A stretch of 64,000 nt of DNA from Microvirga guangxiensis (GTDB taxonomy: Bacteria; Pseudomonadota; Alphaproteobacteria; Rhizobiales; Beijerinckiaceae): assembly GCF_900102135.1 (NCBI RefSeq), contig NZ_FMVJ01000002.1, positions 211,709 to 275,708 of the forward strand, given 5' to 3'. Shown here one piece after another: positions 35,042 through 45,395 of this stretch. The notes below the pieces were generated by a model that saw nothing but the letters and a program-made list of their open reading frames with translations, made no database searches and was not told the origin of the DNA. Position numbers and translations under genes: made by a program. The first letter of the stretch is position 1, and each line of letters opens with the position of its first letter.

Positions 35042-37123
35042 GTGAGCCTCACAATGCGCGTTTCGATCCGTCTTCTGGCGTCCGTCGCCGTGCTCCAATT
35101 GTCCGCCCTCGCCGGTCATGCCAATGAAGTTCCGCCTCCGTCGCCCGAAGCCACGACCCTGGAGAGCTTCGCGCCGCCCGCCCGGGCCATGGGAGACCTG
35201 GAACAGCTGCCTCTGATCTTCAAGGCCTACCGGGATAATGACCTGACCGAAGCCGCCGTCCTGAAGTCGAAACTCTCGGACCCTGCGGCGCAGGCCCTCG
35301 TGGAATGGTTTGTCATCCGCAGCGGCATGAATATGGGCCATGAGCGGATCATGACCTTCCGGAAGGATTATCCGGACTGGCCACTGACCTCGCAGCTTCG
35401 GCGGCGCATGGAGAATACCTTCCTCGCCCAGTCCCGTACGACCGCACAGATCCGAGCCTTCTTCGACAAGCAGCCCCCTATCACTCCAGCCGGACGGATC
35501 GCCTTCGGCTTCGCCCTCAAGAATGATGGCCTCGACCAGGAAGCCACAGACCTGATCCGCCATGCCTGGCGGGAAGATACCTTCGGCAGCGAGACCGAGA
35601 GCCGCATCCTCGCCCGTCTGCCGACCCTGCTGACTCAAGCGGATCACCGCTACCGCATGGAGCGCCACCTCCTGAAGGAGAACTGGGGCGCTGCCTCGCG
35701 TGCGGCAGGCTATGCGGGCAAGGATTACGCCACCCTGGTCAAGGCGCGCATGGCCGTGTTCCAGGGAAAGAAAAAGGCTGAGAAAGCCTTTGCGGCCGTG
35801 CCTGCCGCCCTGAGGAGCGATCCCTCCTATCTGTTCTCCCGCGCCCTGCTGCAGCGCCGAAGCAAGAATTACGCCGAGGCCGCGAAGATCATCATGCAGG
35901 CTCCGAAGGACCATGAGCAGCGCGTCGACGGCGACGAATGGTGGGCCGAGCAGCGCCGGATTACGCGGGAGCTTCTCGACAAGGGCGAGGCCCAGACCGC
36001 GTACGACGTAGCGAGCCATCACGCCGCAGAATCCCCGGCTCAGCAGATCGAAGCGGAGTTCCATGCCGGCTGGATCGCGCTCCGCTTCCTGAACGAGCCG
36101 GAGAAGGCCGGAAAGCATTTCGCGACGGTTGCTCAGACTGCTTCGACCCCGATCTCTCTCTCACGCGTCGCCTATTGGCAGGCACGGGCCGCAGAGGCGG
36201 CGGGAGCCGCCGAGGATGCGAAGCTCTTTTATGCCCGGGCCGCCAGTCATCCAACGACCTATTACGGGCAGCTTGCCCGCGAGAAGTTGGGAGGGATCTT
36301 TTCTCTACGCTCCGTGGAGCCGCTGAAGGATGAGGAGCGCAAAGCGTTCGAAACCCTGATCCCGGTTCGCGCCTTGAGCCTGCTCCAGCAGGCTGGCGAA
36401 ACGGAACTTTCCATCGGCCTGTATAGCGATCTGGCGCAGACCTTGAACGATCCGGGCCAGCTCGACGCGATAGCCGCGCTCGCCACCGCACAGCAGAACC
36501 CGCGCGCGGTGCTGGCTATCGGCAAGATTGCCCTGCAGCGCGGTTTTCCGCTCGACCAGCACGCTTATCCGCTTGCCGCCATTCCGGATTTCGAGCCGGT
36601 GGGAGACGAAGTCGAGCCGGCAATGGTCTATGCCATCGCGCGGCAGGAGAGCGCTTTCAATCCCAAGGCTATCTCGAGCGCAGGCGCGCGCGGCCTCATG
36701 CAGCTCATGCCCGCCACCGCCAAGCGCACCGCGCAGCGTTTCGGCGTCGGCTTCGATCTCAAGCGGCTGATCGAGGATCCGTCCTACAACGCGAAGATCG
36801 GCTCGGCTCATCTCGGCGAACTGATGGAGGATTGGAAAGGCTCCTATATTCTGGCCTTCGCCTCCTACAATGCGGGCGGCGGCAATGTTCAGAAATGGGT
36901 CAAAGCCTACGGCGATCCTCGCAAGCCCGATGTGGACCTGATCGATTGGGTGGAGCGGATCCCATTCCATGAAACCCGCAACTACGTGCAGCGGGTGATG
37001 GAAAACCTGCATGTCTACCGGGCGCGCCTGAAGAATGAGAAGCCGGTGCCCGCCCCTGCTACTGCGGCCGTGTCCGCGGCGGCGCCAGCTGAAACGGCTG
37101 ATGCAGTAGAGACCACGTATTGA
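35042..37123 (+). CDS. Soluble lytic murein transglycosylase (Slt family)
   Basis: This is a 693-residue protein from GTG 35042; ATG 35054, four codons later, is an equally possible start with GGTGAG upstream. A signal peptide ends near AGHA. An alpha-superhelical domain of TPR-like helices fills residues ~60-510. The catalytic SLT domain (about 525-650) contains ARQESAFNPKAISSAG with the catalytic glutamate, GLMQLMPATAK and ILAFASYNAGGGNV. It cleaves peptidoglycan to 1,6-anhydro products in the periplasm. A Pro/Ala-rich tail closes it. It is divergent from dapA. Confidence 0.94.
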   Translation: MSLTMRVSIRLLASVAVLQLSALAGHANEVPPPSPEATTLESFAPPARAMGDLEQLPLIFKAYRDNDLTEAAVLKSKLSDPAAQALVEWFVIRSGMNMGHERIMTFRKDYPDWPLTSQLRRRMENTFLAQSRTTAQIRAFFDKQPPITPAGRIAFGFALKNDGLDQEATDLIRHAWREDTFGSETESRILARLPTLLTQADHRYRMERHLLKENWGAASRAAGYAGKDYATLVKARMAVFQGKKKAEKAFAAVPAALRSDPSYLFSRALLQRRSKNYAEAAKIIMQAPKDHEQRVDGDEWWAEQRRITRELLDKGEAQTAYDVASHHAAESPAQQIEAEFHAGWIALRFLNEPEKAGKHFATVAQTASTPISLSRVAYWQARAAEAAGAAEDAKLFYARAASHPTTYYGQLAREKLGGIFSLRSVEPLKDEERKAFETLIPVRALSLLQQAGETELSIGLYSDLAQTLNDPGQLDAIAALATAQQNPRAVLAIGKIALQRGFPLDQHAYPLAAIPDFEPVGDEVEPAMVYAIARQESAFNPKAISSAGARGLMQLMPATAKRTAQRFGVGFDLKRLIEDPSYNAKIGSAHLGELMEDWKGSYILAFASYNAGGGNVQKWVKAYGDPRKPDVDLIDWVERIPFHETRNYVQRVMENLHVYRARLKNEKPVPAPATAAVSAAAPAETADAVETTY

Positions 37124-37166
37124 GACGGGACGCGCTTATCCCGTCTCCCTTTGCGCTGAGTTCCCT

Positions 37167-38054
37167 ATGAGCAGCTCCTATCGGGATCTCTTTGTGAAGG
37201 CTTCGGACGGGCTTCGCCTCTACGCGCGCGATTACGGTCCCTCGAGCGGAGGTGCGCTGCCGGTCGTGTGCCTCTCCGGACTTGCCCGCAACTCACAGGA
37301 CTTCCATCTGCTCGCAGAAGCGCTCAGCACGGATATGCAACGTCCTCGCCGCGTTCTGGCACTCGACTACCGCGGGCGCGGTCGCTCGGATTGGGATCCC
37401 GACTGGAGTCATTACGACATCGGCACCGAGTCGAACGATGTCCTCCAGGTTCTAAATGCTGCGGGAATCGAGAAAGCCGTCTTCGTCGGCACATCACGCG
37501 GCGGCCTCATCACCATGGCGCTGAGCGCGATGAGACCGGCGCTTCTGGCGGGCGCCGTCCTCAACGATGTCGGACCGGTTATCGAGACAAAGGGCCTGGT
37601 TCGGATCAGGAATTACGTAGGAAAGCTGCCGGCGCCGGGCTCGATGCAAGAGGCCACTCAAATCCTGCAGCAGGTATCCGGTGCACACTTCCCCGCCTTC
37701 GGCCCGGATCAATGGGAGAGGATGGCACAGGGCACTTGGCATGAGACGGACAGAGGCCCTGTCCTCAGCTACGACCTGAACCTCATGAAGCCCTTGGAGT
37801 TGCTTGATCTCGAGGCTCCCGTCCCTGACCTCTGGAAACTGTTCGAAGGGCTCAAGTCTGTTCCTGTTCTGGCCATTCGCGGCGAGAATTCCGATCTGCT
37901 CTCGGAACAGATTCTCAGCGATATGCAGAAGCATCACCCTGACCTGACAGCTCTCACCGTTTCAGGACAAGGCCATGCGCCGATGCTCGAAGGCCCCATC
38001 ATTCGGGCGATCCGAGATCTGGCCCTGAAAGCCGAAGCCTCCCTCCAAACGTAA
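37167..38054 (+). CDS. Alpha/beta hydrolase
   Basis: This 295-residue cytosolic protein has a canonical fold: LSGLARNSQDF oxyanion region, DYRGRGRSD, nucleophile Ser110 in GTSRGG, and a histidine near residue 277 in GQGHAPML. An acidic residue in IRGENSDLL probably completes the triad. The GTSRGG elbow is frequent in Hyphomicrobiales homologues of unknown substrate. It follows the transglycosylase gene by 43 bases. Confidence 0.85.
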   Translation: MSSSYRDLFVKASDGLRLYARDYGPSSGGALPVVCLSGLARNSQDFHLLAEALSTDMQRPRRVLALDYRGRGRSDWDPDWSHYDIGTESNDVLQVLNAAGIEKAVFVGTSRGGLITMALSAMRPALLAGAVLNDVGPVIETKGLVRIRNYVGKLPAPGSMQEATQILQQVSGAHFPAFGPDQWERMAQGTWHETDRGPVLSYDLNLMKPLELLDLEAPVPDLWKLFEGLKSVPVLAIRGENSDLLSEQILSDMQKHHPDLTALTVSGQGHAPMLEGPIIRAIRDLALKAEASLQT

Positions 38055-38159
38055 GCCTATCTCCTGATTTCGCTCGCGGCTCACATGGACTGAGCAGCTG
38101 CGCGCTCGCAGGAGCAGTCCTGGTGTTTGATTGTAAGCTCGCCAGGAGCCATTCGCGCA

Positions 38160-38192
38160 AAAAGAAAACCCCGGTGTTTCCACCGGGGTTTC
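38160..38192 (-). terminator. Rho-independent terminator of the porin gene
   Basis: AAACCCCGGTG and CACCGGGGTTT form an 11-bp stem with a 4-base loop. On the minus strand it is followed by TCTTTTT. It lies 25 bases after the porin stop. Confidence 0.92.
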
Positions 38193-38216
38193 CTCTAACC
38201 AATCGGGTTTAACCGA

Positions 38217-39428
38217 TTAGAAGTCGCGCTGAACGCGGAGACGAGCTTCCCAACGGTCGTTGTCGTCCTCGTCAACACCGCTCAGGTCGGTGTTGGCGTA
38301 CAGAACCTCAGCGCCGAGCGTGAGGTTGGAGACCGGCGACCACAGGACGTTCGTGCCAACGCGCCATTCGCGGAGGTCAGCAAGACCGAAGACATCGCTG
38401 TAATCGATGCGGCCGTACGAACCGAACACGTTCTGGCGGAGTTCAGGCGTCCAGTAGTGACGGAGACCAGCAGCGACCGACCATGCGCGGGCATTGTCGA
38501 TGTCGGCATCGGTGCCGTCGATGTCGTAGGTAGCTTCAACAGCGCCACCGAAGCCAGCGTAGGCCGGAGCACCGTCCGTCCAGGTACCAGCGATCCAGAA
38601 GGCATCGCTAGCGCCGAGCATCGGCAGGTTGAAGTTAGCCTGAGCCGAAATGGCGTAGCCATAATCGGTGTCAGCTTCGTACACTACGCCAGGGGTCGCA
38701 GCGAGAACGAACGGCAGACCGCGGAGCTGGTGCAGAGCACCGGAGAGCTGCACGGAGCCCCAGGTGCCAGCGTACTTCACGTTAGCAACAACGTCGGGCA
38801 TGCGCTGACCAGCGAGCTCGTCACCGACCTCGAGGCCCGTGCGGCTAGCGAAGCGGCCTTCTTCGAGCGACAGGGTGGCCGAGAAGCCGTTGCCGAACGA
38901 GAAGGTGTAGGCCAGCAGGTTGACGTTCGGCTGATCCGACCAACGAACCGTACCGAAGTACTGGCCGTCGATGTCGCCGTTGTCGAAGAAGGTCAGAGCA
39001 CGACCAGCGGTGAGGCCACCGAACTGGATGAAGGCCTGATCGACGTTCGGGGTCTGGGTGATAGCACCCGGAGCGCTGTTGTAGACGCCCGTGTCACGGG
39101 TGATCTCGAAGCGGACGAACGTACGCAGCAGGCCGTAAGCCGTGGCGGTACGAGCGTCGAGCTGGATACGGCCGCGAGCGCGGAAGCCGATCGTGTCGTC
39201 GGTGCGATCATCCGGCTCGAAGTAGCGGTACTCAGCGCGGACGCGGCCGCCGACGCGGAGGCAGGTGTCCGTGCCGGGGATGTAGAAGAAGCCTGCGCCA
39301 TAGGTGGAGCAAACGCGAACGTACTCAACAGCAGCGGCCTTCTTTGCGGGAAGATCAGCAGCCTGAGCGCCGGCAACGGCGGCGAGACCCGCAACCGAAC
39401 CGAGAAGAAGGCTCTTAACGAGCTTCAT
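38217..39428 (-). CDS. Outer-membrane porin, alphaproteobacterial type
   Basis: This 403-residue protein has a signal peptide ending AGAQA, then the typical ADLPAKKAAAVEYVRVCSTYGAGFFYIPGTDTCLRVGG start with two cysteines, as in Omp2/RopA-like porins. Alternating beta strands follow, and the C-terminus ends in RVQRDF with the terminal phenylalanine needed for outer-membrane insertion. It forms a general diffusion channel. It is a single gene with a long leader, a strong terminator and very regular codon use, suggesting high expression. Confidence 0.93.
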   Translation of the reverse strand: MKLVKSLLLGSVAGLAAVAGAQAADLPAKKAAAVEYVRVCSTYGAGFFYIPGTDTCLRVGGRVRAEYRYFEPDDRTDDTIGFRARGRIQLDARTATAYGLLRTFVRFEITRDTGVYNSAPGAITQTPNVDQAFIQFGGLTAGRALTFFDNGDIDGQYFGTVRWSDQPNVNLLAYTFSFGNGFSATLSLEEGRFASRTGLEVGDELAGQRMPDVVANVKYAGTWGSVQLSGALHQLRGLPFVLAATPGVVYEADTDYGYAISAQANFNLPMLGASDAFWIAGTWTDGAPAYAGFGGAVEATYDIDGTDADIDNARAWSVAAGLRHYWTPELRQNVFGSYGRIDYSDVFGLADLREWRVGTNVLWSPVSNLTLGAEVLYANTDLSGVDEDDNDRWEARLRVQRDF

Positions 39429-39880
39429 GGTTAAACCTCCAAAGTTTTCGAGACCCTTGGGGGGTCGGGCTTGTTGTGCTCTGAAGTCTTCATTGAAGCC
39501 TCAAACACACCCTTTTCCCCTAGTGATCTGATGACCCTGCCGGTTGGCTGGGACTCATCAAATGACGACTGGGGTGCCCCCGTCGCTGGTGTCACATTAG
39601 CCAGAGCGGGACCGCAAGCAACCGAATGAAGGCACAAACTGGGCAACCCGAGGGGCTTTTCAGGGGCATGTTGCACAAACGCAACGTTTTCACCCTCGGC
39701 GGTTTACTTTTCGTCAAACTTTGGAGCGGGATCTTAACAAACCCTTAATATACAAAGGCTTTAGACCTTCAAGGGCGTGCCCGAAACTTAGCTTTGGAGG
39801 CTCTATTCCAGGAATCACGAACGGGTGAGGCTGTGAATAACTCCGTTCGCAATTGGGGCAGAACCATACGTCACCTGCCA
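39429..39880 (-). promoter_or_regulatory. Long upstream region of the porin gene
   Basis: No gene is supported here; a short minus-strand open frame at 39431-39676 has no recognisable features. The stretch is presumably the porin promoter and leader. On the minus strand a TTGACG near 39713-39718 could be a -35 element. An inverted repeat GTTGC-N6-GCAAC is at 39670-39685. An AGG-type ribosome-binding site precedes the porin ATG. Confidence 0.4.
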
Positions 39881-39915
39881 CAAAAAAGGAGGCCGGGAGC
39901 TACCCGGCCTCCTTG
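39881..39915 (-). terminator. Rho-independent terminator of hpd
   Basis: AAGGAGGCCGGG and CCCGGCCTCCTT form a perfect 12-bp stem with a 5-base loop. On the minus strand it is followed by TTTTTT. It lies 24 bases after the hpd stop. Confidence 0.92.
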
Positions 39916-39938
39916 GAATCATCCTGGTGAATCGTTTT

Positions 39939-41054
39939 TCAGGCGACTTTCGGCTTCAGAACGCCACGGCGAATCTGATCTTCCTCAATGGATTCGAAGA
40001 GCGCCTTGAAGTTGCCTTCGCCGAATCCTTCGTCACCCTTCCGTTGGATGAACTCGAAGAAGATCGGCCCGATGGCGGTCTTGCCGAAGCGCTGGAGCAG
40101 CACCTTCGTAAAGCCACCTTCCACAACGCCCTCGCCATCGATGAGGATGCCGTTCTTTTGCAGACGCTCGAGCGGCTCCTCATGGTTCGGCAGGCGCTTG
40201 TCGATACGGGAGTAATAGATCTCGTTCGGGGCAGGCATGAATTCGAGCCCGTGTCCGATCAGCGACTCGATGGATTCGTAGAGGTCGTGCGAGCCCAGAG
40301 CCACGTGCTGGATGCCCTCGCCCTTATACTCCTGCAGATACTCCTCGATCTGACCGGTTTCACCCGCATCCTCGTTGATCGGAATGCGGATCTTGCCGTC
40401 AGGGCTCGTCATAGCGCGGGAATGCAGCCCCGTCAGCTTGCCCTCGATGTCGAAGTAGCGAATCTGGCGGAAGTTGAAGAGGCGCTCGTAGAAGCCCGCC
40501 CATTCGTTCAGGCGTCCGCGATAGACGTTGTGGGTAAGGTGATCGATGTAGTAGAGGCCGACACCCTGCGGCTTGGGGTCCTTTTCGCCGAGCCATTCGA
40601 AATCGACGTCGTAGATCGAGCCCTTCGCGCCGTAGCGGTCGACGAAATAGATCTGCAGGCCGCCGATGCCCTCGATCGCGGGGATCTCCAGCTCGTTGGG
40701 ACCGACCTGTGTCTGTGCCGGCTTCGCGCCCATGGAGAGTGCGCGCTCATAGGCGTATTTCGCATCGACCACGCGGAAGGCCATGGCCGGCGCGGAGGGT
40801 CCGTGCTGGCTGGCGAAGCGCTCGGCGAAGGAGCCGGGCTCGGCATTCACGATGAAGTTGATGTCGCCCTGCCGGTAGAGCAGCACGTTCTTCGAGCGAT
40901 GCTTCGCAACGACGGAGAACCCCATCGTCTTGAACAGCTTGTCGAGCTCCTGCGGATCCGGATGGCAGAACTCCACGAACTCGAAACCGTCCGTGCCCAT
41001 CGGATTCTCTTCGCTGATGGCCGGCGGCGGTGCGTCGTGCGGGAACGGTCCCAT
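39939..41054 (-). CDS. hpd: 4-hydroxyphenylpyruvate dioxygenase
   Basis: This 371-residue protein has AGGAGG 6 bases before its ATG. Two vicinal-oxygen-chelate halves are visible. The iron ligands fit IDHLTHNV (His), IQHVALGSHD (His) and FFEFIQRKGDEGFGEGNF (Glu), and the last stretch is also the family C-terminal signature. It converts 4-hydroxyphenylpyruvate to homogentisate, the first committed step here. It is last of marR-maiA-hpd on the minus strand. A small hairpin (AGGCC/GGCCT near 41080-41096) lies in the gap before it. Confidence 0.96.
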   Translation of the reverse strand: MGPFPHDAPPPAISEENPMGTDGFEFVEFCHPDPQELDKLFKTMGFSVVAKHRSKNVLLYRQGDINFIVNAEPGSFAERFASQHGPSAPAMAFRVVDAKYAYERALSMGAKPAQTQVGPNELEIPAIEGIGGLQIYFVDRYGAKGSIYDVDFEWLGEKDPKPQGVGLYYIDHLTHNVYRGRLNEWAGFYERLFNFRQIRYFDIEGKLTGLHSRAMTSPDGKIRIPINEDAGETGQIEEYLQEYKGEGIQHVALGSHDLYESIESLIGHGLEFMPAPNEIYYSRIDKRLPNHEEPLERLQKNGILIDGEGVVEGGFTKVLLQRFGKTAIGPIFFEFIQRKGDEGFGEGNFKALFESIEEDQIRRGVLKPKVA

Positions 41055-41105
41055 GGCTTTCCTCCTGTTATCAAAGACAGGCCCTTCACTGGCCTGCCGG
41101 TTTTT

Positions 41106-41732
41106 TCAAACCGCGTCGGGCTGTCGTTCCGGCGCGGCATCCTGAAAGGCGGCAAGCTCGGCGCAGGCAGCATCCGCCGCGACGATCTTCGGATAGGCAT
41201 CGAGAGAGATATTGAAGCGCCGCGCATTGAAGACCTGCGGCACCAGATAAATGTCGGCGAGGGTCACGCGCGCGCCGAAACAATAGGGACCGGGCTCGAT
41301 CATGGACTCGATGGCCTCGAACCCTTCACGCACCCAATGGGCATACCACTCGTCGGCAACCTGCTGATCGTGCCCCAGGGTTTTCTTGAGATAGTTGAGC
41401 GGGCCGAGATTGTTCAAGGGATGGATGTCGCAGCCGATGATGGAAGCGACGGCGCGCACCTTCGCGCGGTTCACGGCTCCGACGGGAAGCAGCGGCGGTT
41501 GCGGGTAGGCCTCGTCGAGATACTCGAGGATGGCGGGAGATTGGACAAGAACCGTGCCGCCGATGTCGAGAGCCGGCAGGCGCTTTTGAGGGTTGACGGC
41601 GCCATAAGCCTCTCCCCGCTGTTCCCCTTTCAGGAGATTCACCGGCACGGCCTCGTAAGACACGCCTTTCAGGTTGAGCGCGATCCGAACCCGGTAAGCC
41701 GCCGATGAGCGGAAATAGGTATAAAGCTTCAC
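41106..41732 (-). CDS. maiA: Maleylacetoacetate isomerase (zeta-class GST)
   Basis: This 208-residue protein opens with [22 protein letters not shown]; the SSAAYRVR motif is the zeta-class active site that binds glutathione. The N-terminal thioredoxin-like part continues with LVQSPAILEYLDE, and the C-terminal helical domain with NARRFNISLDAYP. It isomerises maleylacetoacetate to fumarylacetoacetate. Its start overlaps the marR stop by 4 bases, so expression is coupled to the regulator. Confidence 0.93.
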   Translation of the reverse strand: MKLYTYFRSSAAYRVRIALNLKGVSYEAVPVNLLKGEQRGEAYGAVNPQKRLPALDIGGTVLVQSPAILEYLDEAYPQPPLLPVGAVNRAKVRAVASIIGCDIHPLNNLGPLNYLKKTLGHDQQVADEWYAHWVREGFEAIESMIEPGPYCFGARVTLADIYLVPQVFNARRFNISLDAYPKIVAADAACAELAAFQDAAPERQPDAV

Positions 41733-42229
41733 CCCTCCACCTCTCCTTCCGGCCCTAGCAGCCGAGCATGGCCGCTCAATCGATCGATGAGAGCCGCGAG
41801 TACCTTCTGCTCCTCCTCGGTGAGCACGGAGACGAAACGGTCCTCGAAGGCTAGAGCTTCCGGGGCAAGAGCCTCGTAGATCTCACGCCCCTCCTCCGTC
41901 AGCTCCAGCCATTCCTCGCGTCGGTCGTCCTGGTTGGGCTTGCGGACGATCAGGCCGCGCTGCTCGAGGGAGGCCACTGCCCGGGAGACCGTGGACTTGT
42001 GCATGACCCCATGAGAAGCGATGTCCCGCGCCGTGCGGTACTCATATTGCCCCAGGGTCGCGATGACTCGCCAAGCCGGAATCGAGAGGCCGAACCGCTC
42101 GGCATAGATCTGCGCCAGCGCGTTCGAGGTCAGGCTCGCCAGCACATTGAGACGGTACGGCAGAAAGCTCTCCAGGATCACCGTCGGGCTGGAGCTTTCA
42201 CGTTTCTGTGCTGCGATCTGATGGGCCAT
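41729..42229 (-). CDS. MarR-family regulator of the homogentisate pathway
   Basis: ATG 42229 gives 166 residues; a TTG nine bases earlier is less likely. Residues ~30-150 form the MarR winged helix: [50 protein letters not shown] includes recognition helix and wing (quoted in parts: [25 protein letters not shown]). It heads marR-maiA-hpd and is divergent from hmgA. Two palindromes in the gap are its likely operators. It probably represses both directions until a pathway intermediate binds; the ligand is inferred only. Confidence 0.88.
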   Translation of the reverse strand: MAHQIAAQKRESSSPTVILESFLPYRLNVLASLTSNALAQIYAERFGLSIPAWRVIATLGQYEYRTARDIASHGVMHKSTVSRAVASLEQRGLIVRKPNQDDRREEWLELTEEGREIYEALAPEALAFEDRFVSVLTEEEQKVLAALIDRLSGHARLLGPEGEVEG

Positions 42230-42237
42230 GGTTGACA

Positions 42238-42291
42238 AATTCGTTGCGCATGCAACTAAATAGGATGAATTCGTTGCACAAGCAACTAGAT
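42238..42291. promoter_or_regulatory. Tandem palindromic operators between marR and hmgA
   Basis: Two 24-base copies (42238-42261 and 42268-42291) share AATTCGTTGC, a 4-base spacer and GCAACTA. Each is a perfect GTTGC-N4-GCAAC inverted repeat (42243-42256 and 42273-42286). Their centres are 30 bases apart, three helical turns, which suits cooperative binding of two dimers. The position covers both divergent promoters. Confidence 0.8.
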
Positions 42292-42351
42292 TTGCGGATC
42301 AGTCGGTCAATATTCCTTGATCACCACCGGTTCCGCTTCAGGGAGAGCGCC

Positions 42352-43719
42352 ATGAACGTCCAGAACGTTTCCGGCTTCCAATCCGAGCAGTCGCGCAAGA
42401 GCGCCATCGTGCCTGGCTATATGTCCGGGTTTGGCAATTCCTTTGAGACCGAGGCTCTGGAAGGGGCCCTTCCCATCGGCCGCAACTCGCCGCAAAAGCT
42501 GAATTACGGCCTCTATGCCGAGCAGCTCTCCGGCTCGCCCTTCACGGCCCCGCAGGCGACGAACCAACGCTCCTGGCTCTACCGCATCCGCCCGAGCGTG
42601 AAGCACTCGGGGCGCTACGTAAAAGTGGACAAAGGCCTCATGCGCACCGCACCCGCTGCGCGGGAAGAAAGCGGCCTGCCCCTCGGGCAATTGCGCTGGG
42701 ACCCGACCCCTTTTCCGGATGAAGCCCTTACCTTCGTAACGGGGCTGCAAACCATCACCACGGCGGGCGATTCCGACACGCAGGTGGGCATGGCCGCCCA
42801 CATGCTTCTCGTCACGCACTCCATGGACAACGAATACTTCTTCAATGCGGACGGCGAGTATCTCGTTGTCGCGCAAGAGGGGAATTTACGCTTCCGCACG
42901 GAGTTCGGGGTGATCGACATCGAGCCGGGCGAGATCTGCATCATTCCGCGGGGTGTGATCTTCAAGGTGGAGCTACTCAATGGCTCCGCGCGCGCTTATG
43001 TGTGCGAGAATTACGGTGGCGCGTTCACCCTCCCCGACCGCGGCCCCATCGGCGCCAACTGCCTTGCCAATCCGCGCGACTTCCTCACGCCTGTTGCGGC
43101 TTACGAAGACAAGGAAGCGCTCTCGTTCCTCTTCGTGAAATGGGGCGGGGAACTTTATCGCACCGAGATCGAGCAGTCTCCGCTCGATGTGGTGGCATGG
43201 CACGGCAACTACGCGCCTTACAAATACGATCTGCGCCACTTCTCGCCCGTCGGCGCGATCATGTTCGATCATCCCGACCCATCGATCTTCACGGTTCTCA
43301 CCGCACCATCCGAGACACCAGGCACGGCGAACGTGGATTTCGTGATCTTCCCCGAGCGCTGGTCGGTGGCGGAGAACACATTCCGCCCGCCCTGGTATCA
43401 CCGCAACCTGATGTCGGAATTCATGGGGCTGATCTACGGCGTCTACGACGCGAAGCCCGAAGGATTCGTGCCGGGCGGCTTCTCGCTTCACAATCAGATG
43501 CTGCCGCATGGGCCCGATACGACGGCGTTCGAGCATGCGAGCAACGTGGAGCTGAAGCCCGTAAAGCTCACCGGAACCATGGCCTTCATGTTCGAAACAC
43601 GCTTTCCTCAACGCGTAACGAAATACGCCGCCGAACTCTCGACCCTGCAGGACAACTATATCGATTGCTGGAAGGACTTGAAGAAGCACTTCGATCCCAA
43701 CCAGCGCGAGCCGAAGTGA
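42352..43719 (+). CDS. hmgA: Homogentisate 1,2-dioxygenase
   Basis: ATG 42352, preceded by AGGGAGAG, gives 455 residues; the open frame extending back to 42208 crosses the operators and is rejected. Family features are [34 protein letters not shown], the iron-site region [12 protein letters not shown] (Glu) and [10 protein letters not shown]. It opens the homogentisate ring to maleylacetoacetate. It is transcribed alone under the MarR-type operators. Confidence 0.96.
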   Translation: MNVQNVSGFQSEQSRKSAIVPGYMSGFGNSFETEALEGALPIGRNSPQKLNYGLYAEQLSGSPFTAPQATNQRSWLYRIRPSVKHSGRYVKVDKGLMRTAPAAREESGLPLGQLRWDPTPFPDEALTFVTGLQTITTAGDSDTQVGMAAHMLLVTHSMDNEYFFNADGEYLVVAQEGNLRFRTEFGVIDIEPGEICIIPRGVIFKVELLNGSARAYVCENYGGAFTLPDRGPIGANCLANPRDFLTPVAAYEDKEALSFLFVKWGGELYRTEIEQSPLDVVAWHGNYAPYKYDLRHFSPVGAIMFDHPDPSIFTVLTAPSETPGTANVDFVIFPERWSVAENTFRPPWYHRNLMSEFMGLIYGVYDAKPEGFVPGGFSLHNQMLPHGPDTTAFEHASNVELKPVKLTGTMAFMFETRFPQRVTKYAAELSTLQDNYIDCWKDLKKHFDPNQREPK

Positions 43720-43731
43720 ATTTGCCTCGTA

Positions 43732-44199
43732 TCAGGCGGGTGCCGCTAAGGGAATTCCGAGAGCTTTGGAAATTTCATCATCGATGGTGCGAAAGCTATG
43801 CAGCCCCCAGGTGCCGACGGGATCAATAATGCCTGTCAGCCGCCTGCCTGTTTCTTCGAAATACCAACCTCGTGTATCTCTGAAGCAATGGACGGGAAAT
43901 CGATCTGCAGCCTCAAGCGCACGGTTTTCCAAAAATTCGAAGTATCCTTTCGACCAAGGAAGATTGTTCGTCATCATGGGAGGAAGCAAGAGTTCCTCTC
44001 GGCTCAGTTTCGGGGGCGATGACCTCTCTACTGAGCGATTCCTGTATACATATATGAGGTTAGAGCCCTCGAACCCTCCCGCGTTGACATTGGTCGCAAT
44101 GACCCTGCCAAACAAGAAAGCGCCGTCCGGAGGCAACATCGCAAAGATATCGCCTGTTTCCGGGCGGCGGCGTGATTTCTTCAAAACGGCAAGGTTCAT
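43732..44199 (-). CDS. Imm26-like immunity protein (orphan)
   Basis: From ATG 44199 (AAGGAT upstream) the protein is 155 residues; a GTG at 44220 is an alternative. After a basic start it shows RRPETGDIFAMLPPDGAFLFGRVI (cited as GDIFAMLP and FLFGRVI), which is the beginning of the Imm26 domain, then YVYRNRS and a C-terminal W.F..TGR part. Imm26 proteins protect against polymorphic toxins of contact-dependent or type VI systems. No toxin gene lies beside it. Its base composition is visibly less GC-rich than its neighbours, which suggests acquisition. Family assignment is from recalled motif pattern. Confidence 0.68.
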   Translation of the reverse strand: MNLAVLKKSRRRPETGDIFAMLPPDGAFLFGRVIATNVNAGGFEGSNLIYVYRNRSVERSSPPKLSREELLLPPMMTNNLPWSKGYFEFLENRALEAADRFPVHCFRDTRGWYFEETGRRLTGIIDPVGTWGLHSFRTIDDEISKALGIPLAAPA

Positions 44200-44233
44200 T
44201 GCAAGTCCGATCCTTGCCACTCAATGCCAGGAA

Positions 44234-45331
<1,098 letters not shown>

Positions 45332-45350
45332 TGGCGTTTCCCCGCAGTCT

Positions 45351-45370
45351 CTTTCGTTGCAAGCTCAATG
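45351..45370. promoter_or_regulatory. Degenerate copy of the MarR operator in the takP-FAH gap
   Basis: TTCGTTGCA at 45353-45361 is identical to the left part of the second operator at 42271-42278. With the same 4-base spacer it is followed by TCAAT, matching three of five bases of the GCAAC right half. It lies in the 64-base gap between divergent takP and FAH genes. This is a candidate only. Confidence 0.4.
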
Positions 45371-45395
45371 AACCATAACAACCAGGTGGGTGGCT

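Noticed and set aside
39431-39676. 81-codon minus-strand open frame upstream of the porin gene
   Set aside because: It has no ribosome-binding site, no domain and lies in the probable porin leader.
39670-39685. GTTGC-N6-GCAAC in the porin leader as another MarR operator
   Set aside because: The arms match the hmgA operators, but the spacer is 6 and not 4 bases and the flanking AATTC/TA is missing, so the half-sites would be out of register.
39927-41708. Long plus-strand open frame (593 codons) opposite hpd and maiA
   Set aside because: Both minus-strand genes are unambiguous; the antisense product shows only shadow composition.
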